A DNA stretch of 64,000 bases from Flavobacterium hungaricum (GCF_015182285.1 NZ_PRDM01000002.1:620001-684000), one strand, 5' to 3'; shown: positions 24,530 to 33,948, counted from the first letter of the stretch. Made by a program: numbers and translations. Notes: generated by a model from the letters alone, not told the origin.

Positions 24530-26578
24530 CTACAAGAAATCTTTTTCAGAAACTCCTTCGTTAATTTTAATGTCGGCCATTTTGATGTCCAATTCAAAAC
24601 CAATATTCTGAACTAAGTTAAAAGGCACTTTTACACCTTTTACTTCTCTGTAATCATTAAAGTTAGTGATTTGAGTTACTGATTTTCCGGCTTGTTCACG
24701 AAGTTTAGATTCGGCTGTTTTTAAGCCTGATTTAATATCGTAATAATAAGTAGTTTTGCCGTCTTTAATAACATAAGCATCACTTCCGTTAATAGGTTCA
24801 ATTCCTTCAACTTTTAAATCAGTTCTTTTTACAAGCTGTAATTCTTCAAAAGGAGCGGCGTTTGCTTTCATTTCAACTAAATCCTCGCCTTCCAGGTTTT
24901 TTCTCTGACCTTGCTGTTCGATGTAAGCACCTTTTTCGTTTACAACCTGCTTCATTAAATTCATTGTTCCCATTGATAAGGAAACCATCATTTTTCCTTT
25001 AGAATCTAATTTTGATATAAAAGTAAGCGGAGTCGGGGCTTGCGGGATTGTTGTAGAGCCATTCATAAAAAGAGTTTTTACACTTGTAACCGCTTTTTCG
25101 CCGCCAATTGCTTTAATATAATCTTCAAAAACAGTTTTGGCAGAAATGTCTTTTGGAGCTTCTTTTTTAACAGCAGGTTTTTCAACCGGATTTCCGTATT
25201 TATCAAAATAAGAAATCGGAATTTGCAGTTTTTCCAGACCTGTCAGTACATCAGAACCTTTTCCGACAATAACAATGCGCATATTATCTAATAAAAAATA
25301 TTTGTTAGCCACACGATAGATATCGTCTGCCGTTACATTATTAATGGTCTGAATGTATTTTTCATAGAAATCTGCGGGAAGTTTTTCTGTTTCAATGTTT
25401 AAAGCATAACGTGCAACAGCCTGTGGTTTTTCGACCTGCATTACAAATCTTCCAATATAACCTGCTTTTACGTTTCTTAAAACCTCTGGATCCACTCTTT
25501 CGGTTCTGATTCTTTTAATTTCTTTAATAAATTGAACTACTGCGCTATCGGTAACGGTGTTTCTAACAGCAGACGAAGCTTTAAATTTACTTACATATTT
25601 ACTGCTTCCAATGTTCGAACTTGCGCCGTAAGTCCACGCATGCTGTTCGCGTAAATTCATATTTAAGTAACTATTGAAATCGCCTCCTAAAATTTGATTG
25701 GCAATTACAGCAGGAAAGAAATCTGGATCGCTCATTCTTAAATTTACGGTATTAATAAGCGAAATTTCAGATTGTACCGCATTTGGAACATCTACAAAAT
25801 CAATTTGAAGTTTGGAAACATTTACAGGATCTGGATAACTGTTTTTTGGTGCAGTTTGTTTTTTCCAGCCTCCAAACAATTTCTCTACAGACGATTTTGT
25901 TTCTTTAAATTTTACATCACCAATTACTACTAAATAAGCGTTTTCTGGAACAAAGTAAGTATTGTAATTGTTCTGAACGTCTGTAAGAGTTACGTTTTTT
26001 ACGGTTTGCTCAGAAAGATATTCGCCGCTTGGATGATTTTTTCCAAAAGCCAGAACGTCTACAACACGATTGGCAATTGCAGGAACGCTTTTCTCGTCTG
26101 CTTTAAGACCTTCAAGAAGTTTAGCTTTTTCTTTATCAAATTCGGATTGAGTAAAATTCGGCTGTAATGCTCCTTCGGCCAAAAGTTCTAATACTCTTCC
26201 TGAATATTTAGACAAAGAACTTGCATAAGCGCCTTGAGAATTAAAGTTGATATTGGCTCCGTAGAAATCAATTTCTTCATTAAAAGCTTCTTTGGTAGTT
26301 TTTTTGGTTCCGTTTCCGATCAAACTGCTTGTTAGTTCATCTACGCCCTTTTTGTTTCCTTCAATAAATGGCGCATTATCAAGAGTAAGGTTAAAACTTA
26401 CTCGAGGCAGTTTGTGATTTTCAACCACTAAAACCTTCATTCCGTTTGCCAAGACAAAAGTCTGCGGTTTTTTGATGTTGACTACTGGCGAACTGCCTGG
26501 CTTTGGTTGTGGACGATCTTGTGCTTGCATAATTCCAGATAGGAATAAAAGGATTAAAAATGTATGTATTTTTTTCAT
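24530..26578 (-). CDS. M16-family peptidase subunit without the zinc motif, with C-terminal lipoprotein-like domain
   Basis: The 682-residue secreted protein has a signal peptide (LILLFLSGIMQAQ) and two M16 half-domains to about residue 460. The HxxEH zinc motif is absent: the expected place reads APFIEGNKKGVDELTSSLIG. It retains the substrate-binding Arg/Tyr segment LREQHAWTYGASS in its second half. Residues about 485-682 form an added domain (KAIGGEKAVTSVKTLFMNG, later YYYDIKSGLK) resembling outer-membrane lipoprotein-carrier folds. It lies 13 nt behind the zinc-bearing M16 gene, so the two probably form a heterodimer. Confidence 0.88.
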   Translation of the reverse strand: MKKIHTFLILLFLSGIMQAQDRPQPKPGSSPVVNIKKPQTFVLANGMKVLVVENHKLPRVSFNLTLDNAPFIEGNKKGVDELTSSLIGNGTKKTTKEAFNEEIDFYGANINFNSQGAYASSLSKYSGRVLELLAEGALQPNFTQSEFDKEKAKLLEGLKADEKSVPAIANRVVDVLAFGKNHPSGEYLSEQTVKNVTLTDVQNNYNTYFVPENAYLVVIGDVKFKETKSSVEKLFGGWKKQTAPKNSYPDPVNVSKLQIDFVDVPNAVQSEISLINTVNLRMSDPDFFPAVIANQILGGDFNSYLNMNLREQHAWTYGASSNIGSSKYVSKFKASSAVRNTVTDSAVVQFIKEIKRIRTERVDPEVLRNVKAGYIGRFVMQVEKPQAVARYALNIETEKLPADFYEKYIQTINNVTADDIYRVANKYFLLDNMRIVIVGKGSDVLTGLEKLQIPISYFDKYGNPVEKPAVKKEAPKDISAKTVFEDYIKAIGGEKAVTSVKTLFMNGSTTIPQAPTPLTFISKLDSKGKMMVSLSMGTMNLMKQVVNEKGAYIEQQGQRKNLEGEDLVEMKANAAPFEELQLVKRTDLKVEGIEPINGSDAYVIKDGKTTYYYDIKSGLKTAESKLREQAGKSVTQITNFNDYREVKGVKVPFNLVQNIGFELDIKMADIKINEGVSEKDFL

Positions 26579-26591
26579 GATTCGAGGCTTC

Positions 26592-27914
26592 TTAATTTTG
26601 CGATTTTGTTGAAGGGATATAATCTAAAACCAAACGTTGATTAGGGTTTAGATACTTTTTGGCTACTTCTCTAATTTCTTCTCTTGTAATAGAATGGTAA
26701 ATATCAATTTCGGTATTGATTAGATTGACATCTCCATACAATAAATAATAAGAAGCCAGATTTTCGGCAATTCCTTCTACGCTTGCATTGGCATTCACGT
26801 AATTATTATCGAATTTATTTTGTAGTTTTTCGTAGTCTTTCTCAGAAATCAAATCAGTTTGGATTTTTACGATTTCTTCGTCCATTTCTTTTAGAATATC
26901 GGCCGTTGTGTTTGGTGCCATTGGCAGACCGTACAAAATATACATTCCGTAGTCTTCCTGACTAAAACCTACAGCTCCGATCTGCAGCGCCATTTTTTTG
27001 TCGTCAACTATTTTTTTGTACAATTTGGAACTTTTTCCATCACTTAAATAAGAAGAGATCAAATCTAAAACTCTTGCGTCTCTCGTTTTCATCGAAGGTG
27101 TTCTGTAAGAAGCAACCACCATTGGAATCTGAATGTTCGGATCTTCGTAAGTTGCTTTTATAGTTTGAGTAATAGGTTGTTCTGTATAAGTCTGTTTTTT
27201 AACCTCTTCGCCTCTTGGAATTGAGCCAAAGTATTTCTGAATCCATTCTTTTGTTTTGGTTTTTTCAAAATCCCCGGCTACAACCAAAACGGCATTATTT
27301 GGCGTATAGAATTTTTTATTAAAAGCCTGAAATTCCTCCAGAGTTGCCGCATCTAGATCTTTCATAGAGCCTATAGTCGTCCAGCGATACGGGTGATTTT
27401 TGAACATGTTTTTCTTTACCTCCGGAAGAATATTTCCGTATGGCTGATTGTCGTAACGCATTCTTTTCTCTTCCTTAACTACTTCATTTTGGGTTTCAAC
27501 ACCAATTTTATTGATAATTGGATGCATTAATCTTTCAGATTCCATCCACAAACCAAGCTCTAAGCTGTTTGACGGAAAAACTTCGTAGTAATAAGTTCTG
27601 TCATCGTTAGTGTTAGCATTGTTTACGCCTCCATTTGCGGTAACAATTTTCATCCATTCGCCTCGTTTGATATTTTGAGTTCCTTCAAATAATAAATGTT
27701 CAAAAAAGTGAGCAAATCCTGTTCGGTCAGGGCGTTCGTCTTTTGATCCAACATGATACATTACAGAAGTGATAACAACAGGTGCAGAAGGATCGTTATG
27801 CAGGATAACATGAAGACCGTTGTCTAAATTGTATTCTTCAAAAGCTACTTTTTGAGCATGAGCCACTCCGCCGAGCATTAATGCAGCACTTAACATCATT
27901 ATTGATTTTTTCAT
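26592..27914 (-). CDS. M16-family zinc metallopeptidase (catalytic subunit)
   Basis: The 440-residue protein has a signal peptide cut after VAHA and a complete inverted zinc motif H69-F-F-E72-H73 (HFFEHLLFEGT). A distal glutamate lies at about 147 (QNEVVKEEKRMR). M16 enzymes degrade peptides in the periplasm. In its second half the position of the Arg/Tyr pair reads KIVDDKKMALQIGAVG, so that pair is missing here and is found in the downstream partner. It is the first gene of a two-gene operon with a TAnnTTTG promoter at 27980-27987. Confidence 0.92.
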   Translation of the reverse strand: MKKSIMMLSAALMLGGVAHAQKVAFEEYNLDNGLHVILHNDPSAPVVITSVMYHVGSKDERPDRTGFAHFFEHLLFEGTQNIKRGEWMKIVTANGGVNNANTNDDRTYYYEVFPSNSLELGLWMESERLMHPIINKIGVETQNEVVKEEKRMRYDNQPYGNILPEVKKNMFKNHPYRWTTIGSMKDLDAATLEEFQAFNKKFYTPNNAVLVVAGDFEKTKTKEWIQKYFGSIPRGEEVKKQTYTEQPITQTIKATYEDPNIQIPMVVASYRTPSMKTRDARVLDLISSYLSDGKSSKLYKKIVDDKKMALQIGAVGFSQEDYGMYILYGLPMAPNTTADILKEMDEEIVKIQTDLISEKDYEKLQNKFDNNYVNANASVEGIAENLASYYLLYGDVNLINTEIDIYHSITREEIREVAKKYLNPNQRLVLDYIPSTKSQN

Positions 27915-27979
27915 AAAGATTAATAATTTTATATACCTATTATAATGTGTAGGTAGACAATAGTTGATTATAGTTACAT

Positions 27980-27987
27980 CAAAAATA
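27980..27987 (-). promoter_or_regulatory. probable M16 operon promoter (-7 element)
   Basis: TATTTTTG on the minus strand fits TAnnTTTG, 65 nt upstream of the first M16 gene. A TTG at 28005-28003 is only 15 nt away, which is short. The remaining gap to rplU is AT-rich with no other feature except the rplU promoter. Confidence 0.45.
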
Positions 27988-28130
27988 GTTTATTTTAATT
28001 ATCAATCGATGATTTGTTTGTAATAGAATGTTATTTTAACAATCTTTTACTTAGAAAGTATTTCGATTTTTGTTTTAAAGTCATTGAAAAACAGCATATT
28101 TAATGATAAAAATATTTTTAATCGTATAGA

Positions 28131-28160
28131 TTGCACAATAAATTTTTAATTGTATATTTG
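28131..28160 (+). promoter_or_regulatory. rplU-rpmA promoter
   Basis: TTG at 28131-28133 and TATATTTG at 28153-28160 are separated by 19 nt, an ideal flavobacterial promoter. The leader to the rplU ATG is about 24 nt. Confidence 0.85.
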
Positions 28161-28190
28161 CAACCTTAAAAATCAATAAATCAATTTGGT

Positions 28191-28628
28191 ATGTATGCAA
28201 TCGTAGAGATAGCAGGGCAACAATTTAAAGTAAGCAAAGACTTAAAGGTTTATGTTAACCGTTTGGCTAACGAAGAAGGTTCAAAAATTTCTTTTGACAA
28301 AGTTCTTTTATTAGACGATAACGGAAGCGTAACTTTAGGCGCCCCAGCTATAGAAGGTGCTTCAGTAGAAGCTAAAGTGTTACAACACTTAAAAGGTGAT
28401 AAAGTTATCGTTTTCAAAAAGAAAAGAAGAAAAGGATACAAAAAAAGAAATGGTCACAGACAATATCTTACACAAATTGTAATTGAAGGTATTACTGCAG
28501 CAGGAGGAACTAAAAAAGCAGCAGCTAAAAAAGCAGTTGTAGCAGAAGAAGCTCCAGCTACTGAAGAAGCTCCAAAGGCTAAAAAAGCAGCAGCTCCAAA
28601 AGCAAAAAAAGAGACTACTAAAGAATAA
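28191..28628 (+). CDS. rplU: 50S ribosomal protein bL21 with Ala/Lys-rich tail
   Basis: bL21 is a large-subunit protein that binds 23S rRNA. Residues 1-102 are the normal protein, with MYAIVEIAGQQFKVSKDLKVYV at the start and KKRRKGYKKRNGHRQ in the RNA-binding part. Residues about 103-145 are an extra low-complexity tail of Ala, Lys, Glu and Pro (KKAAAKKAVVAEEAPATEE). Most bL21 proteins are near 103 residues, so the tail is an extension. It is cotranscribed with rpmA, 24 nt downstream, from a strong promoter. Confidence 0.97.
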   Translation: MYAIVEIAGQQFKVSKDLKVYVNRLANEEGSKISFDKVLLLDDNGSVTLGAPAIEGASVEAKVLQHLKGDKVIVFKKKRRKGYKKRNGHRQYLTQIVIEGITAAGGTKKAAAKKAVVAEEAPATEEAPKAKKAAAPKAKKETTKE

Positions 28629-28652
28629 TAACAATATTTAAACTTATACGTC

Positions 28653-28913
28653 ATGGCTCACAAGAAAGGTGTCGGTAGTTCGAAGAATGGTAGAGAATCA
28701 GAATCAAAACGTTTAGGCGTTAAGATTTTTGGTGGTCAAGCTGCTATTGCTGGAAACATCATCGTTAGACAAAGAGGTTCAAAACATAATCCAGGTGAAA
28801 ACGTTTACATTAGTAAAGATCACACTCTTCATGCAAGAGTTGCTGGAGTTGTTAAGTTCCAAAAGAAAAGAGATAACAAATCTTATGTATCTATTATTCC
28901 TTTCGAGGCTTAA
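28653..28913 (+). CDS. rpmA: 50S ribosomal protein bL27
   Basis: bL27 lies at the peptidyl-transferase centre and its N-terminal tail reaches the tRNA ends. The 86-residue product has the family sequence [20 protein letters not shown], then [22 protein letters not shown] and [17 protein letters not shown]. There is no cleavable N-terminal pre-sequence of the Firmicutes type. It follows rplU in the usual order and is closed by a strong terminator. Confidence 0.98.
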   Translation: MAHKKGVGSSKNGRESESKRLGVKIFGGQAAIAGNIIVRQRGSKHNPGENVYISKDHTLHARVAGVVKFQKKRDNKSYVSIIPFEA

Positions 28914-28936
28914 TATTCATAAAGATTACTTTTTAC

Positions 28937-28966
28937 AAAACCCGTTCAGAAATGAACGGGTTTTTT
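28937..28966 (+). terminator. rplU-rpmA terminator
   Basis: ACCCGTTC and GAACGGGT form a perfect stem followed by six T, 24 nt after the rpmA stop. Confidence 0.92.
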
Positions 28967-29027
28967 GTTTCGTTCTTTTAAAGACTTTACGCTAATAAAT
29001 ACTATAAATATTGGTTAGAAGCAGAAA

Positions 29028-29080
29028 CCGCAAAGCTTTGTGAACTTTGTGTAATTCTTAGCGTACTTTGCGTTAAAATA
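29028..29080. repeat. dispersed CTTTGCG-type intergenic repeat
   Basis: CCGCAAAGCTTTGTGAACTTTGTG...CTTAGCGTACTTTGCGTTAAAA is the same repeat type as the one next to pbpC near 12546-12595. Its ends (CGCAAAG and CTTTGCG) are complementary. Nothing else is seen in the 219-nt gap. Confidence 0.6.
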
Positions 29081-29185
29081 ATCAGCCTGTAAAAATATTT
29101 TCCCGCAAGATTTAATCTTATTTCCTTTAAAACTTATATTTGTCTTAAAGGATTTTAATCCTTGATTATTTTAAAAATTTAAAAG

Positions 29186-30475
29186 TTGAGGAAAATAATA
29201 ATAGTTATACTGCTGATGGGTTTCAGTATGTATGGTAAAACAAGTTCAGATAGTATCAACAGTCATTTGGTTTTGCTTAGTACAGAACAGAAAAATGTTT
29301 TGTATGAACTAGCTGTTCTGAAAAAGAATGGTGTAAATACGGCCAATTTTTGGCTGCAACATAAAAGCCAATTTCCTCAATTAGACGATAATCTTAGAGA
29401 TGAATTAGCATTGCAGGTTTTTGCAAATTCAGAAATCCAGTATACTGCACCAAAAAATTCTCCAGTTCAGTTTTGGATGCAGACCCAGCTGCTTACGAAT
29501 TGGATGTTTTATTTATCGGCCTTTATTGCCATTTGCGCTATTATTGCATTATTCAAAAAGTATTGGAACCTGCTGATAGATTTTTTGATTAAACATCTAG
29601 CCCCTTTATTCCGGTTTTTATTTTCTCCTGTTTTGCTGACGTATGAATTATTAGTAATAAGTATTGTTTGTATATTTTACGGCTGTAAAATTGAAGAATT
29701 TGTACTTCGTACAGTCATTGTGCATGTAGGTTTATGTTTGTTGTGGAGTCAGTCTACGGCAATTTTTGCCCAAGAATACCTGCTGAAAAGATACGTTTTT
29801 AAAATTGAGAATAACTTTTGGGACGCTGATCCTTGGCAAGCTGTAAAAACGATTTGTCTTCCTGCTTTGGCGCTTACCCTGGCTCTTTTGTATGTGTTGT
29901 GCAATGTTCCTCAGGATATTTTTTATAATTATGAAATAGTTTTATCAGGAATTGCGGCAATTTATGCTTTGCCTTTCTGGCGATTTTTAGAGAAATATTT
30001 ATATCCTGTTTTGTTTCCTTTTACAAGTGATCGCAGAGACAGAAGTATTAATTCTCTTGGCGGATGCACGGTTATAGCCATTGTTATCACAGTAGTGCTT
30101 ATTTTGCAGTGTAATCCTCTTTTTTATAATAGTATTGCGGCTTTGATAAGTTTGCTGACATTATCTTTTTTAATTCTTTCTTTAAAATCGAATTACAGGA
30201 TTCATTTTGGAAATTATTATTACCTGCAGTTTGTAACCATTATTTTTTTGACGGCAGTTTTTGTATTTGGGTTTTACTTCCGTTTAAACGAAATTATATG
30301 GTTTTCATTAATCGGAACAAGTGTTTACCTTGTGATCAAATACTTTGAAATTCTAAGCTTTTTTTCTGATTGGAGACGAAGTGTCTGGGCATGGAAATTA
30401 CTTGGTGTCGCAGTCTTATTGTGGCTGCTGGCAAAAGGAATTTTATATGTTTCTAAAATTGTATTTATAAAGTAA
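29186..30475 (+). CDS. multi-pass membrane protein of unknown function
   Basis: The 429-residue protein is not recognised. It begins with a signal-like segment (MRKIIIVILLMGFSMYG), has a roughly 90-residue extracytoplasmic N-terminal region (LLSTEQKNVLYELAVLKKNG, FWLQHKSQFPQLDD), and then about ten hydrophobic helices from residue 105 to the end. A central cytosolic-type loop reads FTSDRRDRSINSLGG. No transporter or enzyme motif is apparent. TTG at 29186 is the only start that includes the N-terminal hydrophobic segment. It is a lone gene between two terminators, convergent with the AsmA-like gene. Confidence 0.75.
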   Translation: MRKIIIVILLMGFSMYGKTSSDSINSHLVLLSTEQKNVLYELAVLKKNGVNTANFWLQHKSQFPQLDDNLRDELALQVFANSEIQYTAPKNSPVQFWMQTQLLTNWMFYLSAFIAICAIIALFKKYWNLLIDFLIKHLAPLFRFLFSPVLLTYELLVISIVCIFYGCKIEEFVLRTVIVHVGLCLLWSQSTAIFAQEYLLKRYVFKIENNFWDADPWQAVKTICLPALALTLALLYVLCNVPQDIFYNYEIVLSGIAAIYALPFWRFLEKYLYPVLFPFTSDRRDRSINSLGGCTVIAIVITVVLILQCNPLFYNSIAALISLLTLSFLILSLKSNYRIHFGNYYYLQFVTIIFLTAVFVFGFYFRLNEIIWFSLIGTSVYLVIKYFEILSFFSDWRRSVWAWKLLGVAVLLWLLAKGILYVSKIVFIK

Positions 30476-30477
30476 TG

Positions 30478-30521
30478 AAAAAACCTTTGCTAAAGTTTAA
30501 AACTTTGACAAAGGTTTTTTT
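30478..30521. terminator. bidirectional terminator between convergent genes
   Basis: AACCTTTG-TAAAGTTT pairs with AAACTTTGACAAAGGTT, with A-run and T-run flanks on both sides. It serves the membrane-protein gene (plus) and the AsmA-like gene (minus). Confidence 0.85.
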
Positions 30522-30551
30522 ATTCATTGGAGTTTAAACGATTCTGTGTTT

Positions 30552-33260
30552 TTACGGCTCTTCCGTTTTGCTTCCAACTTTTATTTTCGGATTATCTTGC
30601 GTACCGGTTATAGTCATAGGAATTCCGAATATTCCTAAAGGAGGAAGTCCCAAACGCATTTTTAAGTTTAGTTTTCCATCTAGACTGGTTGTGCCTTCAA
30701 TTCGAGGTCTAAAGCCTGCAAACTTAAATTTAAATCGGTCTATGGTCATAATGTTGTTCTTAACTGTAGTGGTTATGTCTACTTTAGAAACATCTGGGTT
30801 CTTCATTGATTCTGAACCAGTTTTTTTGCTTACAGCTCCAAACATTTTTAAACCTCTAACTTTTACATCTTTTACAGAAAGCGTTCCTCCGCCGGTAAGA
30901 GAAGGATAAACGGGATTCATATTGCCATTTAATCTGCCTCTTAATTGATAGTTAAGTGAAACAATTCCCTGTGCTTTCTGGGCAGCACTTGCCATTTTTT
31001 TGAATACATCAATTTCATTGTACGCTCTCTTAATATCAAAATCAGATGCTTTAATCGTGTAATCAAAATTAGCATTCTGAGTGTCAACAGCCTGATAACT
31101 TCCGTTCATGGCAACATGGCAGCCAATTAAGTTAAAGCCGGTTTGCTGCATCATCAGTTTACCGTTGTTCATATTTAGGTTTCCTCCTGCATTCTCAAGT
31201 GTCAATTTATCAAAATAAACTTTCTGTGCATTCGCGATAAGCTCCAGATCAAAATTCTTGGGAATTATAATCACTCCAGATTGGTTACTTTCATTCTTTG
31301 CTTCGTGAGTTTTTGGAGTATTATTAAACATAAATTCGTCTACATTAATATATTTCGAAGAAACAGTAAACGAGCCTTTTAAAACTCCGTTTTTTCTAGT
31401 AGCATAATTTATTGCATTTTGTAGATAGCCGTTCATTTTAAAATCCGATTGTCCGTAGGATGCAAGGAAATTGTTAAACAGGATTTTGTCTTGATTGATT
31501 GTAAAAAGACCGTCTCTTATAATAAACTTTTGAGGCAGAAATTCTGAGGCTATCCCAATATTTCTGATTTCTAGAGTTCCTTTGTTGTTTAATTTTTCAT
31601 AATTTCCTTTTATGGCATCACTTTGTTTTCCTTTTAAGGCCAGATCTGCTTTTATAAAACCATCTAAATCCAATCCTTTATAAGAGAAAACTTTGTATAT
31701 TTTTTTTACATCAAGTTCACCTTTTGCGGTAACATCATAATTTAAATCGTCAAAATTGTGCAACAATGCCTGAACAAAGACAGGGTTTCCTTCAAAGGTT
31801 AATTGAGCAGGTTTAAGGTTGATTTTTAAATCTTGAAATGTTCCTTTTTTGTCCTCTATTGTAGTTTTAAATTCAATATTGGTAATAGGGTTAGGATAAT
31901 AACTCGTTTGTACAAAGCCTTTTTTAAGATCTATTGTACCGTTTGCAATCGGAAAAAGTTTATTTTTTCGGTCAAATTTACCTTTTGCCTGAACATCTCC
32001 AGTCAAAATCCCTCTTAAGGTCAAACCAGGAACTCCCAGTCCTTTGTTTAGTTTTTCAAGATCAATTTTAGCTTTAAAGGCGGCGTCTACAGTTGGCGCA
32101 TTCAATCCTTCTAAATAAAATTTCGATTTTAAATAATCGTCGCCTACATTTAAAGATAGATTTGCAGCGTCTACAATTAGTAGATTTGGCTTTAAGGAAG
32201 GGACTTTGGTTTTAATTTCAAAATTTAAATCTGAAACTGGAAAATCACTATTGTCATAATTTATAAAACCATCTTCTATTTTTAAATCAAAGTTTAAATC
32301 TGGTGCGATGTTTTGTGATGCAATGTATTTCCCCTTCAATGTTAGAAGCAGATTGGTATTTCCTTTCAGTTCGGTTTTAGAGAGCCAGGTAATGTATTTT
32401 GGCGGGAAAGCTGTAAATACATCATACAACTCGCTGTCGTCAGATTTAATAACAAAATCCATGTTATAACCATCTTTTAAGAAATCAAATTTTCCTTTAA
32501 AATCAACAGACAGCTGATTGATTTTTAAATTGTTCTGCTGAAAAAAGAATGACAAAGAGTTTACGTTGACCTGAGTAATCAGATCAGCATCTACTTTTTT
32601 ATTCATTAAATAAGGTTCGTTATCGTAGATAATATTCAGCTTCTCTATTTTTGCTCTTGAATGAAGATCAAATACAGCTTTGCTTAAATCTCCTTTTCCT
32701 AAATAATCAAAGCCAATCGCGTCAAAATGTACTTTTGTTGATTGGTCGTCATAAATAATTTTACTATTTAAGATTTGTATTCTTTCGAGTGTTATCGCCG
32801 TGTCAGTGCTGTCTTTAGGCTTAGTGTCTTTCGCTGTAGATTTGTAAATATTGTAGTTTGCCTCTCCGTTTGGACTTACTTTTACATTGATAAAAGCATC
32901 GGATAAATAGATCTGATCAATTTTTGCTGATTCACTAAAAATTAAACTTACCACATCAATACCAAAAGAAACTTCTTTTGCGGTGATAAATTTTTCATTC
33001 TTATACGGCGCTGAACCATTTAAGTGCAGATCGGTCAAGGTTAATGTCAGGGACGGAAAATGGTGAAAAAACGAAACAGAAACATCCGAATAATTAAGTT
33101 CGGCACTTAAACTTTCGTTGGCTGTTTTCTTAATTTTTTCTTTAATCTGATCTGCAAAAATAATAGGTGTTACAAATAGTAATGCTAAGATTACGGCAAG
33201 TGTAATTACGGTATATTTAGCTGTTTTTAATAAGAACGGTTTTGATGTAATTTTAGACAT
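30552..33260 (-). CDS. AsmA-family envelope protein
   Basis: The 902-residue protein has an N-terminal membrane helix (YTVITLAVILALLFVTPIIF) followed by a long, repetitive beta-rich extracytoplasmic region. The opening SLSAELNYSDVSVSFFHHFPSLTLTLTDLHL is the AsmA N-terminal signature. The C-terminal GTTSLDGKLNLKMRLGLPP...PMTITGTQDNPKIKVG is the AsmA-like C-terminal region. Family members such as TamB, YhdP and AsmA are bridge-like proteins implicated in moving phospholipids to the outer membrane. That role is inferred here. It is a single-gene unit. Confidence 0.88.
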   Translation of the reverse strand: MSKITSKPFLLKTAKYTVITLAVILALLFVTPIIFADQIKEKIKKTANESLSAELNYSDVSVSFFHHFPSLTLTLTDLHLNGSAPYKNEKFITAKEVSFGIDVVSLIFSESAKIDQIYLSDAFINVKVSPNGEANYNIYKSTAKDTKPKDSTDTAITLERIQILNSKIIYDDQSTKVHFDAIGFDYLGKGDLSKAVFDLHSRAKIEKLNIIYDNEPYLMNKKVDADLITQVNVNSLSFFFQQNNLKINQLSVDFKGKFDFLKDGYNMDFVIKSDDSELYDVFTAFPPKYITWLSKTELKGNTNLLLTLKGKYIASQNIAPDLNFDLKIEDGFINYDNSDFPVSDLNFEIKTKVPSLKPNLLIVDAANLSLNVGDDYLKSKFYLEGLNAPTVDAAFKAKIDLEKLNKGLGVPGLTLRGILTGDVQAKGKFDRKNKLFPIANGTIDLKKGFVQTSYYPNPITNIEFKTTIEDKKGTFQDLKINLKPAQLTFEGNPVFVQALLHNFDDLNYDVTAKGELDVKKIYKVFSYKGLDLDGFIKADLALKGKQSDAIKGNYEKLNNKGTLEIRNIGIASEFLPQKFIIRDGLFTINQDKILFNNFLASYGQSDFKMNGYLQNAINYATRKNGVLKGSFTVSSKYINVDEFMFNNTPKTHEAKNESNQSGVIIIPKNFDLELIANAQKVYFDKLTLENAGGNLNMNNGKLMMQQTGFNLIGCHVAMNGSYQAVDTQNANFDYTIKASDFDIKRAYNEIDVFKKMASAAQKAQGIVSLNYQLRGRLNGNMNPVYPSLTGGGTLSVKDVKVRGLKMFGAVSKKTGSESMKNPDVSKVDITTTVKNNIMTIDRFKFKFAGFRPRIEGTTSLDGKLNLKMRLGLPPLGIFGIPMTITGTQDNPKIKVGSKTEEP

Positions 33261-33335
33261 ATAGGCTTAGATGCGGTATTTTAATTGATCGTGGGGTGGG
33301 GGTAATGGGGGTAATGAAAATAAAAAAACATTAGA

Positions 33336-33917
33336 TTATCCGTGAACGGTTTCATTTTTACCATAATTGGTAATGATAGAACCTTCGTATTCAATCCATT
33401 CTTTCCAGCGTTTGTCAATATCAATATTGTCTTGATATTTTCTGGCAAATCCTAAAAAAGTGGTGTAATGCCCCGCTTCAGAAATCATTAAATCACGATA
33501 GAATTTGGCTAATTCTTCATCTTTAATATTTTCAGAAAGGACTTTAAAGCGTTCACAGCTTCTTGCTTCGATCATTGCCGAAAATAATAAACGGTCACAA
33601 AGTGCATCTCTGCGGCTTCCATCTTTCTTCATAAACTTAAAAAGTTCATTTACATAATGATCTTTTCGCTCACGTCCTAAAGTAAGTCCTCGTTTCTTAA
33701 TTACTTCATGCACCATTTGCAAGTGTTCCAGCTCTTCTCTGGCGATCACTAGCATTTCGGTTACAAGTTCTTCTAATTCAGAATTGTATGTAACAATACT
33801 GATCGCGTTAGAAGCAGCTTTTTGTTCGCACCAAGCATGATCCGTTAAAATTTCTTCAATATTTGACTCAACGATATTGACCCAGCGCGGGTCTGTAGCT
33901 AATTTTAATCCTAACAT
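33336..33917 (-). CDS. miaE: tRNA-(ms2io6A)-hydroxylase-like protein
   Basis: MiaE hydroxylates the isopentenyl group of ms2i6A37 in tRNA using a ferritin-like diiron centre. The 193-residue all-helical protein carries the expected ligands: an early Glu in the DHAWCEQKAAS helix, E-x-x-H in REELEHLQMVHE, Glu in IEARSCERFKVL, and E-x-x-H in SEAGHYTTFLGFAR. Length fits the family. The actual substrate in Flavobacterium is assumed from family knowledge. A TAnnTTTG element lies 24 nt upstream. Confidence 0.9.
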   Translation of the reverse strand: MLGLKLATDPRWVNIVESNIEEILTDHAWCEQKAASNAISIVTYNSELEELVTEMLVIAREELEHLQMVHEVIKKRGLTLGRERKDHYVNELFKFMKKDGSRRDALCDRLLFSAMIEARSCERFKVLSENIKDEELAKFYRDLMISEAGHYTTFLGFARKYQDNIDIDKRWKEWIEYEGSIITNYGKNETVHG

Positions 33918-33940
33918 AATGCAGCGGAGATTTATTGCTG

Positions 33941-33948
33941 CAAAATTA
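33941..33948 (-). promoter_or_regulatory. probable miaE promoter (-7 element)
   Basis: TAATTTTG on the minus strand fits TAnnTTTG. A TTTTG at 33968-33964 gives only a 15-nt spacer, so the -33 element is doubtful. Confidence 0.45.

Noticed and set aside
28729-28995. 88-codon frame overlapping rpmA
   Set aside because: It is an alternative frame of bL27 that runs into the terminator.
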